This document shows positions 39,422-44,667 of a stretch of 44,667 bases of DNA, one piece after another (position 1 is the first letter of the stretch; each line of letters begins with the position of its first letter). The stretch comes from Thermoanaerobaculia bacterium (GTDB lineage: Bacteria; Acidobacteriota; Thermoanaerobaculia; Multivoradales; Multivoraceae): the NCBI GenBank assembly GCA_022823665.1, contig JAJEHN010000002.1, positions 1-44,667 of the forward strand, read 5' to 3'. Made by a program: the position numbers and the translations under genes. The notes below the pieces were generated by a model, which searched no databases, was not told the origin of the DNA, and was given only the letters and a program-made list of their open reading frames with translations.

Positions 39422-40930
39422 GTGGCCGACCGCGGATCCTCCCCCTCCCGGAAGGCGTCAACGGACTTTGCCGGCCGCCGCCAACGGCTGCAGCTCGAGA
39501 CGCTCTACGACCTGGTCGTGGCGCTCCACTCCCACGAATCCGAGCAGGGACTGCTGGACGACCTCCTGCAGCGTCTCTGCACGATCGTCGACCCGGCGGC
39601 TGCCGCGACCGTCACCCGCGACCGGTTCGGGGTCGCGCGGTCGGCGTCCACGGTCGGCTTCGGCAGCGATTCCCCGGCAGCCGAGGCATTGCTTGCCGGA
39701 CCCTTGTGGGACGATCTCCTGGCCCGGGACGACCTCCTGGCGCGCAGCGGCGGCTCGCTGGCCGGTCGAGAGTTCCAGTCCCTGCTGGCGGCGCCGCTCA
39801 AGTCCCGTGATGCCGTGCTGGGCTTCGTCGCCGTCCTCGACAAGGAGGTCCGGGGCAAGGGCCAACCGGGCTTCAGTGACGGCGACCGGAGGTTTCTCCG
39901 GTCCGTCGCGGCGCTGGCCGGAGTGGCCCTGGACGGTCTGCGCCAGGTGGAGCGGCTGGTCGTCTCGCGGGAACGGCTGGCGGAGGAGAACAAGCTGCTC
40001 AAGGAGCGCCTCGACGACCTGGCGGAGGTCGGCGGCAGGCGGATCGTGGCCCATGCGCCGGCGATGCGCCGCATCCTGGAGGTGATCGACCGGGTCGCGC
40101 CGCGGAGCGTTGGCGTCCTGCTTCGCGGCGAGAGCGGCACGGGCAAGGAACTCATGGCGGCCTTTCTCCACCAGCGATCCGAGCGGACCGGCCCGCTGGT
40201 GGCGGTGAACTGCGCCGCGCTTCCGGAGAGCCTGCTGGAGAGCGAACTGTTCGGCATCGAGGGCGGCGTGGCCACCGGCGTGAGGGCGCGCCTCGGCCGC
40301 TTCGAACTGGCCGAGGGGGGCACCCTCTTCCTCGACGAGGTCGCCGATCTCGATGTCGCGCTGCAGGTCAAGCTGCTGCGCGCGCTCCAGGAGCGCGAGA
40401 TCGTGCGGGTCGGGGGTCAGCGGGCGATCGCCGTCGACGCCCGGGTCGTTGCCGCGACCCACCAGCCGCTGGAACGGCTGGTCGAGGAGGGCCGGTTCCG
40501 CGAGGATCTGTACTACCGCCTCAAGGGAATCAGCGTCGAGCTGCCGCCGTTGCGGGAGCGACGGCGGGACATCCCGCACCTGATCCGCCACTTCGCCGAA
40601 CGGTTCTGCGAGCGGGAATCGGTCGAGTTGCCGCAGTTCGACCGGACGGCGCTGAACTTCCTGCTGGCGCACGACTATCCCGGCAATGTGCGGGAACTGC
40701 AGAACATCGTGGAGGGCGCGGTCTCCCTGGCCGACGGCGTCGTCGACGTGGCCCTGATCCAGTCGCTGATGGGCGGCGCGGTCGGCCTTCAGAGCCCGGA
40801 GCCGCTCGACCTCGAGACGGTCAAGCGGCGTCACGTACGCCGGGTCATCGGAATGACGGGGGGCAACAAGAGCGCCGCCGCGAGGCTTCTCGGCGTCAAC
40901 AGGCGCACCCTGACGCGCGGAGGGTACTGA
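39422..40930 (+). CDS. GAF-AAA+ sigma-54-type transcriptional activator with altered GAFTGA loop
   Basis: This 502-residue protein has an N-terminal GAF-like sensor (about 25-180; LETLYDLVVALHSHES, FQSLLAAPLKSRDAVLGFVAVLD), a short coiled coil and an AAA+ domain (about 215-440). The AAA+ domain has Walker A GESGTGKELMA, ELFGIEGGVATGV, GGTLFLDEVADLD, VAATHQPLE, FREDLYYRLKGISVELPPLR and DYPGNVRELQN. A Fis-type helix-turn-helix is at the very C-terminus (GGNKSAAARLLGVNRRTLTR). The sigma-54-contacting loop reads GVATGV (282-287) instead of GAFTGA, losing the aromatic residue. The HTH ends about five residues earlier than usual. There is no receiver domain, so the input is probably a ligand or redox signal through GAF. 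The start is GTG, two bases after uvrA. Confidence 0.9.
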   Translation: MADRGSSPSRKASTDFAGRRQRLQLETLYDLVVALHSHESEQGLLDDLLQRLCTIVDPAAAATVTRDRFGVARSASTVGFGSDSPAAEALLAGPLWDDLLARDDLLARSGGSLAGREFQSLLAAPLKSRDAVLGFVAVLDKEVRGKGQPGFSDGDRRFLRSVAALAGVALDGLRQVERLVVSRERLAEENKLLKERLDDLAEVGGRRIVAHAPAMRRILEVIDRVAPRSVGVLLRGESGTGKELMAAFLHQRSERTGPLVAVNCAALPESLLESELFGIEGGVATGVRARLGRFELAEGGTLFLDEVADLDVALQVKLLRALQEREIVRVGGQRAIAVDARVVAATHQPLERLVEEGRFREDLYYRLKGISVELPPLRERRRDIPHLIRHFAERFCERESVELPQFDRTALNFLLAHDYPGNVRELQNIVEGAVSLADGVVDVALIQSLMGGAVGLQSPEPLDLETVKRRHVRRVIGMTGGNKSAAARLLGVNRRTLTRGGY

Positions 40931-40967
40931 TCGATCCGCTGTCGGTGCGGCATCCCGCGATGGCAAT

Positions 40968-40982
40968 GGGTCATTTTGGCCC
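40968..40982. promoter_or_regulatory. Palindromic operator-like site, copy 1
   Basis: GGGTCATTTTGGCCC fits the shared pattern GGGnCA-N3-TGnCCC, extended by flanking AT/AT into ATGGG...CCCAT. Its centre is about 227 bp before the predicted start of the sigma-54 transcript, a normal distance for an upstream activating sequence. Confidence 0.55.
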
Positions 40983-40987
40983 ATCAT

Positions 40988-41002
40988 AGGACATATTGTC
41001 CC
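40988..41002. promoter_or_regulatory. Palindromic operator-like site, copy 2
   Basis: AGGACATATTGTCCC has a perfect GGACA-TAT-TGTCC core. The centre is 20 bp from copy 1, about two helical turns, so both sites face the same side of the DNA. Confidence 0.58.
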
Positions 41003-41069
41003 TAGTGCATGTGAGGCGGGCGTAACGTCTCACCAGAGCCGGCCCAAGCCCGAGTGGCGCGACTCGGTC

Positions 41070-41084
41070 GGGACAAATTGCCCC
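41070..41084. promoter_or_regulatory. Palindromic operator-like site, copy 3
   Basis: GGGACAAATTGCCCC has the same arms and AT-rich centre as copies 1 and 2, centred 82 bp downstream of copy 2 and about 100 bp upstream of the -24 element. Between the copies lie other small palindromes (41050-41067, CCGAGT...ACTCGG; 41123-41145, AAACCC...GGGTTT). No gene is seen in 40931-41223. Confidence 0.55.
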
Positions 41085-41175
41085 GAATCGACCATCCGGT
41101 CGCGACGGTGCCGCTCGTCGTCAAACCCGCGTGAAAGCTGGGTTTACGGACGGTTTGCCCTCGTATCTCCCCGGC

Positions 41176-41191
41176 TGGCAGAGGACTTGCT
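41176..41191 (+). promoter_or_regulatory. Sigma-54 (-24/-12) promoter
   Basis: TGGCAGAGGACTTGCT matches the consensus TGGCAC-N5-TTGCW with GG and GC separated by exactly ten bases. Transcription would start near 41202, giving a short leader with GGGGAGG at 41211-41217, six bases before the ATG at 41224. Position and orientation fit control of the four genes to 43926. Confidence 0.78.
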
Positions 41192-41223
41192 CTCTACCAG
41201 GGTCACCAACGGGGAGGTCGAAC

Positions 41224-41412
41224 ATGATGGTAGGGTCGCCGTTCAGTTTTTTGGACCGTGGGGGCGTCACCGCGCCGGTTTCGTGGGCGGGGAGTCTCTC
41301 CGCCGGTGTGTTCTGGTCGTCCGTGGTGGTCGCCAGCTTTCTCTGGTTTCTGCTGAACGACCGGATCCAGCCCGTGGTGATCTACTGTCTCAAGCTCTTT
41401 CTTGTCGCCTAG
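41224..41412 (+). CDS. Small membrane protein heading the partner-switch operon
   Basis: This 62-residue protein (MMVGSPFSFLDRGG...) has one clear TM helix (about 24-43; GVFWSSVVVASFLWFLLND) and a hydrophobic C-terminal stretch (IQPVVIYCLKLFLVA) that may form a second. It is preceded at six bases by a strong GGGGAGG and at 33 bases by the sigma-54 promoter, which is the main support that it is real. I recognise no family. Being first in the operon, it might anchor or sense for the RsbW/V/U-like proteins downstream; that is inference. The ATG at 41227 is an equally good start. Confidence 0.65.
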   Translation: MMVGSPFSFLDRGGVTAPVSWAGSLSAGVFWSSVVVASFLWFLLNDRIQPVVIYCLKLFLVA

Positions 41413-41448
41413 GATCCCGGCCGCTGGGACGCCGATCGCCTACCCCCG

Positions 41449-41892
41449 ATGTCTGAGCTCGGAGTTCTTGAAGAAACCCACCTGACTTTCAGGCTCGCGC
41501 CTGAAATGGAACTGGAGGTGCGGGCCTGCGCCTGCGAGATGGCGAAGTCCATCCGGATGAGCACGGACAAGGTCGAGGAAGTGGGCATGGCGGTGGTAGA
41601 GGCGTGCATCAACGCGATCGAACACAGCCGGGCCGCCGACGGCCAGCTTCATCTCGGGCTTGCGGTACTGGGTTCGGCCGAGGCGGACGAGCCGCAGGTG
41701 CTCCGGATCACGATTCAGGATCAGGGAGTCGGCTTCGACTGTTCGAAGCTCGTGCCGCCCCGGATCGAGGACAACCTGAAGTCGATCCGGAAGCGTGGCT
41801 GGGGGTTGAAGATCATTGAAGGACTGATGGACGAGGTGAACGTGCTCTCGGGCGAGGGCGGCACCTCCGTCGTGATGTTGAAGGTACTCTGA
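41449..41892 (+). CDS. RsbW-type serine kinase / anti-sigma factor (HATPase)
   Basis: This 147-residue GHKL-fold protein begins at an ATG 36 bases after the small membrane protein. ATP-binding motifs: N box EVGMAVVEACINAIEHS, G1 DQGVGFD, G2 RGWGLKIIEGLMDEV and the final GGTSVVMLK. The size and motif set are those of RsbW/SpoIIAB-like kinases, which bind a sigma factor or other client and phosphorylate the STAS antagonist. The segment between G1 and G2 is short, as in single-domain members. The STAS and PP2C proteins encoded next are its expected substrate and the opposing phosphatase. Confidence 0.9.
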   Translation: MSELGVLEETHLTFRLAPEMELEVRACACEMAKSIRMSTDKVEEVGMAVVEACINAIEHSRAADGQLHLGLAVLGSAEADEPQVLRITIQDQGVGFDCSKLVPPRIEDNLKSIRKRGWGLKIIEGLMDEVNVLSGEGGTSVVMLKVL

Positions 41893-41926
41893 CGCTCTTG
41901 CTGAGCGAGGAAGTCTGGTTGGTTCC

Positions 41927-42286
41927 ATGACCGAGGGTCTGAAGTTGAAGGTGGAGCGCCGCGACGGTCTGGCGGTGATCTACACGGACGGCTACATCAA
42001 CAATCAGGGCGGCGAGGAGATCGCGGAGGCGGCGTACGGCCTGCTGGACGAGGGCTTCAGGACGCTGCTGCTGAACCTCGCCGGGACGAAGATCGTCAAC
42101 TCGATCGGCATCTCCATCCTGATCGAGATCATCGAGAAGATGATCGAAGTGGAGGGCCGGCTTTCCTTCTGCGATCTCACGCCGACGATCGAGAAGACCT
42201 TCCACATCATGGGCCTGGCGCAGTACGCCAGCATCTTTCCGGACGAACAGGCGGCGGTGACCGGACTTCAGGCCGGGGCCTCGTGA
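41927..42286 (+). CDS. RsbV-type STAS anti-anti-sigma protein
   Basis: This 119-residue single STAS domain protein has GLAVIYTDGYINNQGG, LLLNLAGTKIVNSIGISILI and GRLSFCDLTPTIEKTFHIMG. The phosphorylatable serine is most likely Ser59 in VNSIG, the usual position in the loop before helix 2. Its unphosphorylated form would bind the RsbW-type kinase and free the kinase's client. The stop overlaps the GTG start of the phosphatase gene (GTGA). Confidence 0.9.
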   Translation: MTEGLKLKVERRDGLAVIYTDGYINNQGGEEIAEAAYGLLDEGFRTLLLNLAGTKIVNSIGISILIEIIEKMIEVEGRLSFCDLTPTIEKTFHIMGLAQYASIFPDEQAAVTGLQAGAS

Positions 42287-43926
42287 CTTCGCCGGCCGCC
42301 GGTGCCGCTCAGGCGTCGGAGTCGACCTCGGCGGCTGGAGCGGGTCTCGGAGCCGAACTCTGGCGGCTGGCGGCGGCGGCGGAAACCGCGGAGTGGGAGA
42401 GCGGCGCGGCGCAGACCCGGCTGGTCGGGCACTGGTGCCGGACGCAGGGGCTGGCCGGCGCCCAGATCTACCGCCGCGACGGGGGTCCCGTGGCGTCGTG
42501 GGGCGTGCTCGGCACTCGCGAACGGAGCCTGGAGCACGGCCTGATCCTCTACTACGCGGCCGTGGACGATGCGACTCGCGATGACGGCGCCGGCGGCGGA
42601 CAGGAAAGAACGCCGGAGGAGCACGACCTCGCCGGAGTGCTGGCCATCGGCCTCAGGCTGCGGGAACTGGCCGACGAGCTGAAGGACCGGAAGTTCCAGG
42701 ACAACTACAACGTCGTCACGCTGGAGGCGGTCTACGACGTGGGGCTGGCGATCGCTTCGACGCTGAACCTGGATGAACTGACCGAGGAGATCCTGCTGCG
42801 CGCGGTTTCGCTCCTGGACGCCCGGCGCGGCGCCTTCTACCTGCTGGACGACGAAGGCCGCCTCGCGCTCGCCGGCACGATCGGCGGCGGCGCCCGCGAG
42901 GCGATCGAAGCGCCGCCGGCCGGTTTCGACGAAGCCGGCATCGAAGCGGTAGCGGCGGGCGTGATGCCGGCCGCGGAACACTCGCTCGCGGTCCCCATCG
43001 AAGGCGACGGGGGCAGCGGCAGCGTCGGCCTGCTCGTGGTCGCGGACAAGGAGAGCCGGACCGGAGTCGGCCCGTTCGCCGCGGCCGATCATCGGGCGCT
43101 CTCGCTGTTCGCCAACCAGGCCGCGATCGCGTTGACCAACGCGAAGCTCCATCGGCAGGCGCTCGAGAAGGAGCGCCTCGAGCGCGAGGTGGAGCTCGCC
43201 GCCGAGATCCAGCGCAACATCCTGCCCGCGGAGATGCCGAGCGCGGGCTGCTTCGAGACGGTTGGCTGGAGCCGTCCCTCGCGCCAGGTCGGCGGCGACT
43301 ACTACGGCTCGCTCCGGTTGGCCGGGTCGCGCCGTGGTCTGGTGGTCGCGGACGTCACGGGCAAGGGCATGCCGGCCGCGCTCCTGGTCTCTACCCTGGA
43401 CTCGGCGTTGCGGTTGCTCGTCGACGACTGCCGGCTGGGCGGAGAAGGCGTGGGGGCGGAACTCTCGCCGGACCTCTTCGACCGCCTGAACAAGCACATC
43501 CTCGAGAGCAGCGCCAGCAATTGCTTCATCACCCTGATCCTCGCGGAGATCGATCCGCGAAACCGCGCCGTCCGCTACCTCAATGCGGGACACAACCCGG
43601 GGCTCCTGGTGCGCGGGGACGGCGAAGTGACGCCGCTTCCGGCCAGCGGCCTGCCGCTGGGCCTGCTTCCCACCGCGAGCTACCAGGTGGAGCCGCTCGA
43701 GATGGGGCCGGGCGATCTCCTCTGCCTGTACAGCGACGGGATCACGGAGTGCGAGTCCCCGGACGGCGAAGAGTACGGCCAGGAGCGGCTCGAGGACTTC
43801 CTTCGCTCTCGCCGCGAGCGGCCGCTGTCCGAGGTCGTGGACGCGATCGACGCCGACGTGAGGCGCTTCGGGGCCGGCCTTCCCCAGGGCGACGATCAGA
43901 CGGTCGTGCTGATTGGTAGCCGCTGA
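42283..43926 (+). CDS. GAF-PP2C (SpoIIE/RsbU-type) serine phosphatase
   Basis: This 547-residue protein has an N-terminal ~130 residues that I do not recognise (contains VGHWCRTQGLAGAQIYRRDG), a GAF domain (about 155-295; ALEAVYDVGLAIASTLNLDE-like start, SLFANQAAIALTNAKLH end), a short coiled coil and the SpoIIE-type PP2C domain (about 325-547). The metal motifs are intact: VGGDYYGS, VADVTGKGMPAALL, YLNAGHNPGLL, LYSDGITECES and GDDQTVVLIG. It should dephosphorylate the STAS protein encoded upstream in response to a GAF ligand. The start GTG overlaps that gene by four bases. Confidence 0.93.
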   Translation: MTSPAAGAAQASESTSAAGAGLGAELWRLAAAAETAEWESGAAQTRLVGHWCRTQGLAGAQIYRRDGGPVASWGVLGTRERSLEHGLILYYAAVDDATRDDGAGGGQERTPEEHDLAGVLAIGLRLRELADELKDRKFQDNYNVVTLEAVYDVGLAIASTLNLDELTEEILLRAVSLLDARRGAFYLLDDEGRLALAGTIGGGAREAIEAPPAGFDEAGIEAVAAGVMPAAEHSLAVPIEGDGGSGSVGLLVVADKESRTGVGPFAAADHRALSLFANQAAIALTNAKLHRQALEKERLEREVELAAEIQRNILPAEMPSAGCFETVGWSRPSRQVGGDYYGSLRLAGSRRGLVVADVTGKGMPAALLVSTLDSALRLLVDDCRLGGEGVGAELSPDLFDRLNKHILESSASNCFITLILAEIDPRNRAVRYLNAGHNPGLLVRGDGEVTPLPASGLPLGLLPTASYQVEPLEMGPGDLLCLYSDGITECESPDGEEYGQERLEDFLRSRRERPLSEVVDAIDADVRRFGAGLPQGDDQTVVLIGSR

Positions 43927-43986
43927 CTTGGGCACTGGCGGACGGAGTCCGATAGCAGCCGTCCGACTTCCGGAAAGCCGCGACCG

Positions 43987-44009
43987 GGCGTGTACGGTGG
44001 CGTGTACGG
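43987..44009. repeat. 12-bp tandem direct repeat
   Basis: GGCGTGTACGG occurs twice with a one-base spacer (43987-43997 and 43999-44009), immediately upstream of the -35 element of the next gene. It may be a regulator half-site pair or a simple local duplication. Confidence 0.5.
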
Positions 44010-44017
44010 GCGACCAT

Positions 44018-44046
44018 TTGACATCTCCAGGGATCGGGGTTAGGTT
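44018..44046 (+). promoter_or_regulatory. Sigma-70-type promoter for the exported protein
   Basis: A perfect -35 TTGACA (44018-44023) is followed after exactly 17 bases by TAGGTT (44041-44046), a weak -10 keeping the T, A and final T. The predicted start near 44052 gives a leader of about 70 bases holding the hairpin and repeats. Confidence 0.5.
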
Positions 44047-44066
44047 CCGCTCACAGTTTGATTGGC

Positions 44067-44084
44067 GGGGTTCGCGAGAACCCC
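44067..44084 (+). other. Leader hairpin with GNRA-type loop
   Basis: GGGGTTC-GCGA-GAACCCC is a perfect 7-bp stem closed by a GCGA tetraloop (a GNRA loop) in the leader. No T tract follows. It may stabilise the mRNA or control access to the first of the repeated start sites. Confidence 0.5.
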
Positions 44085-44127
44085 GGAATGCAAGGGGTCC
44101 CCGGAATGCAAGGGGTCCCCGGAATGA
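44081..44127 (+). repeat. 18-bp tandem repeat carrying repeated ribosome sites and ATG codons
   Basis: CCCCGGAATGCAAGGGGT occurs twice (44081-44098, 44099-44116), and a third partial copy (44117-44127) holds the gene start. Because 18 is a multiple of three, the ATGs at 44088, 44106 and 44124 are all in the reading frame of the following gene. The ATGs at 44106 and 44124 each have AAGGGG 8-9 bases upstream. Confidence 0.7.
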
Positions 44128-44667
44128 GACGGTGCTCGGCGCCTCGTCAATCCGTCGGCGCTTCCGATCGCTGGCATGAGCCGGAAGACAGCGGCCCGCC
44201 GCTGAGGGCTGGGGTCGCTGCCGTTCCGCTGTTCGTACTGCTGGCGCTCGGCTTGGCGGCGCTGTTCTTCGGCGGGCACTCGTCGGTGGAAGCGCAGAGC
44301 AGCTCGACCACCCTCATGTGCGCTCCGGGATGGGAGATGGTCGGCACCCGCTGCAAGTACTTGAGCTTTGGCATTCAGGTCCTGTGGCGCGACGCCATCT
44401 ACTGCGGGGAAGGAACGCAGCCGAACCCCGCGCACAGCAGGTGCGTGTCGATTCCGGAACCCGACCCGGTTTCGCCGTCGCCTTCGGACGACGACGAGGA
44501 CGAGGGCGACGATGACGACAACCCGAATGGTCCCACGGGCGTTACTCCCGGCCCTCTCTACTTCTGCAACGAGGGATACACCTTCAACCATGCCACGAAC
44601 CGGTGCGAGGCGGATTCACCGCCGCTTGCGGCGCCGTCCGTTTCCAACTTCCGGGTGCCGTCCAGCG
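44124..44667 (+). CDS. Exported Cys-containing protein, 3' end missing
   Basis: 181 codons are visible, running off the window. The protein has a long N-terminal region with a hydrophobic helix (about 30-50; AAVPLFVLLALGLAALFFGG), probably a signal anchor or a signal peptide ending near EAQS. Two Cys-containing stretches follow (CAPGWEMVGTRC and CNEGYTFNHATNRC, both of the form C..G......(T)RC), separated by a strongly acidic Asp/Glu run (about 120-135). The last residues, APSVSNFRVPSS, resemble VPAIPNFRLPSA at the start of the C-terminal Ig-like domain of the protein at the left edge, so the two may be related. I chose ATG 44124; ATG 44106 or 44088 would add MQGVPG units. Function unknown. 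Confidence 0.7.
   Translation, partial: MRRCSAPRQSVGASDRWHEPEDSGPPLRAGVAAVPLFVLLALGLAALFFGGHSSVEAQSSSTTLMCAPGWEMVGTRCKYLSFGIQVLWRDAIYCGEGTQPNPAHSRCVSIPEPDPVSPSPSDDDEDEGDDDDNPNGPTGVTPGPLYFCNEGYTFNHATNRCEADSPPLAAPSVSNFRVPSS

Noticed and set aside
40900..40930. A frameshift truncating the activator's C-terminal HTH
   Set aside because: The HTH is slightly short, but no continuation of the family pattern (RKL..YG) appears in the other two frames downstream.
41011..41032. GTGAG...CTCAC inverted repeat as an intrinsic terminator of the activator gene
   Set aside because: The stem is short, the loop is 12 bases and no T tract follows; it lies between operator copies and is more likely chance or part of the control region.

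Overview
The window looks like chromosomal DNA of a high-GC Gram-negative bacterium. The lipid A genes lpxC, lpxK and waaA, an outer-membrane secretin, and a sigma-54 NtrY/NtrX pair argue for an outer membrane and a sigma-54 network. The mix of PilMNO/GspG-type assembly genes, an ASPIC/UnbV-FG-GAP protein, an alanine dehydrogenase, SelB and a luciferase-like oxidoreductase suggests an uncultured Acidobacteriota (Thermoanaerobaculia-like) or similar lineage. That assignment is inference only; no rRNA gene is present. Genes are tightly packed, often overlapping by 1-4 bases, and only four non-coding stretches exceed 150 bases.

Layout. 1-2094: 3' part of a secreted repeat protein. 14456 down to 2172 (minus strand): a continuous run of 14 overlapping or nearly abutting genes headed by an ECF sigma factor and its zinc-finger anti-sigma factor. 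It continues with an orphan secretin-N-type protein, the inner-membrane platform protein (GspF/PilC), the assembly ATPase (GspE/PilB), PilM, PilN, PilO and PilP/GspC-like proteins, a lipoprotein secretin carrying a C-terminal cohesin-like domain, three pseudopilins, and dUTPase last. This looks like a self-regulated type II secretion / type IV pilus-like machine. 14637-16971: waaA-lpxK (lipid A / Kdo). 17075-18569: a three-gene hicB-hicA-HNH nuclease cassette (likely defence). 18604-23631 (minus): an NSS-family transporter and a large TPR/FG-GAP/ASPIC exported protein. 23699-26374: polA with a dead proofreading site. 26371-30484 (minus): LLM oxidoreductase, ald, selB. 30481-34757 (minus): ntrX, ntrY, DUF4390. 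34806-35804 (minus): lpxC. 36040-39419: smpB-uvrA. 39422-43926: a GAF-AAA+ sigma-54-type activator followed by a regulatory region and a partner-switching operon. 44124-end: 5' part of another exported protein, related in its last visible motif to the protein at the left edge.

The most interesting region is 39422-43926. The activator gene is followed by 293 non-coding bases holding three copies of a 15-bp palindrome (GGGnCA-N3-TGnCCC) and then a near-consensus -24/-12 sigma-54 promoter. The promoter lies just upstream of a 62-residue membrane protein, an RsbW-type kinase, an RsbV-type STAS protein and a GAF-PP2C (RsbU-type) phosphatase. The activator has GVATGV where the family has GAFTGA. 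Together these suggest a partner-switching circuit placed under sigma-54 control, with no partner sigma factor encoded beside it. The second candidate system is the hicB-hicA-HNH cassette. The third is the ECF-controlled secretion operon with its cohesin-tailed secretin.

No rRNA, tRNA, CRISPR array, insertion sequence or prophage gene was seen.
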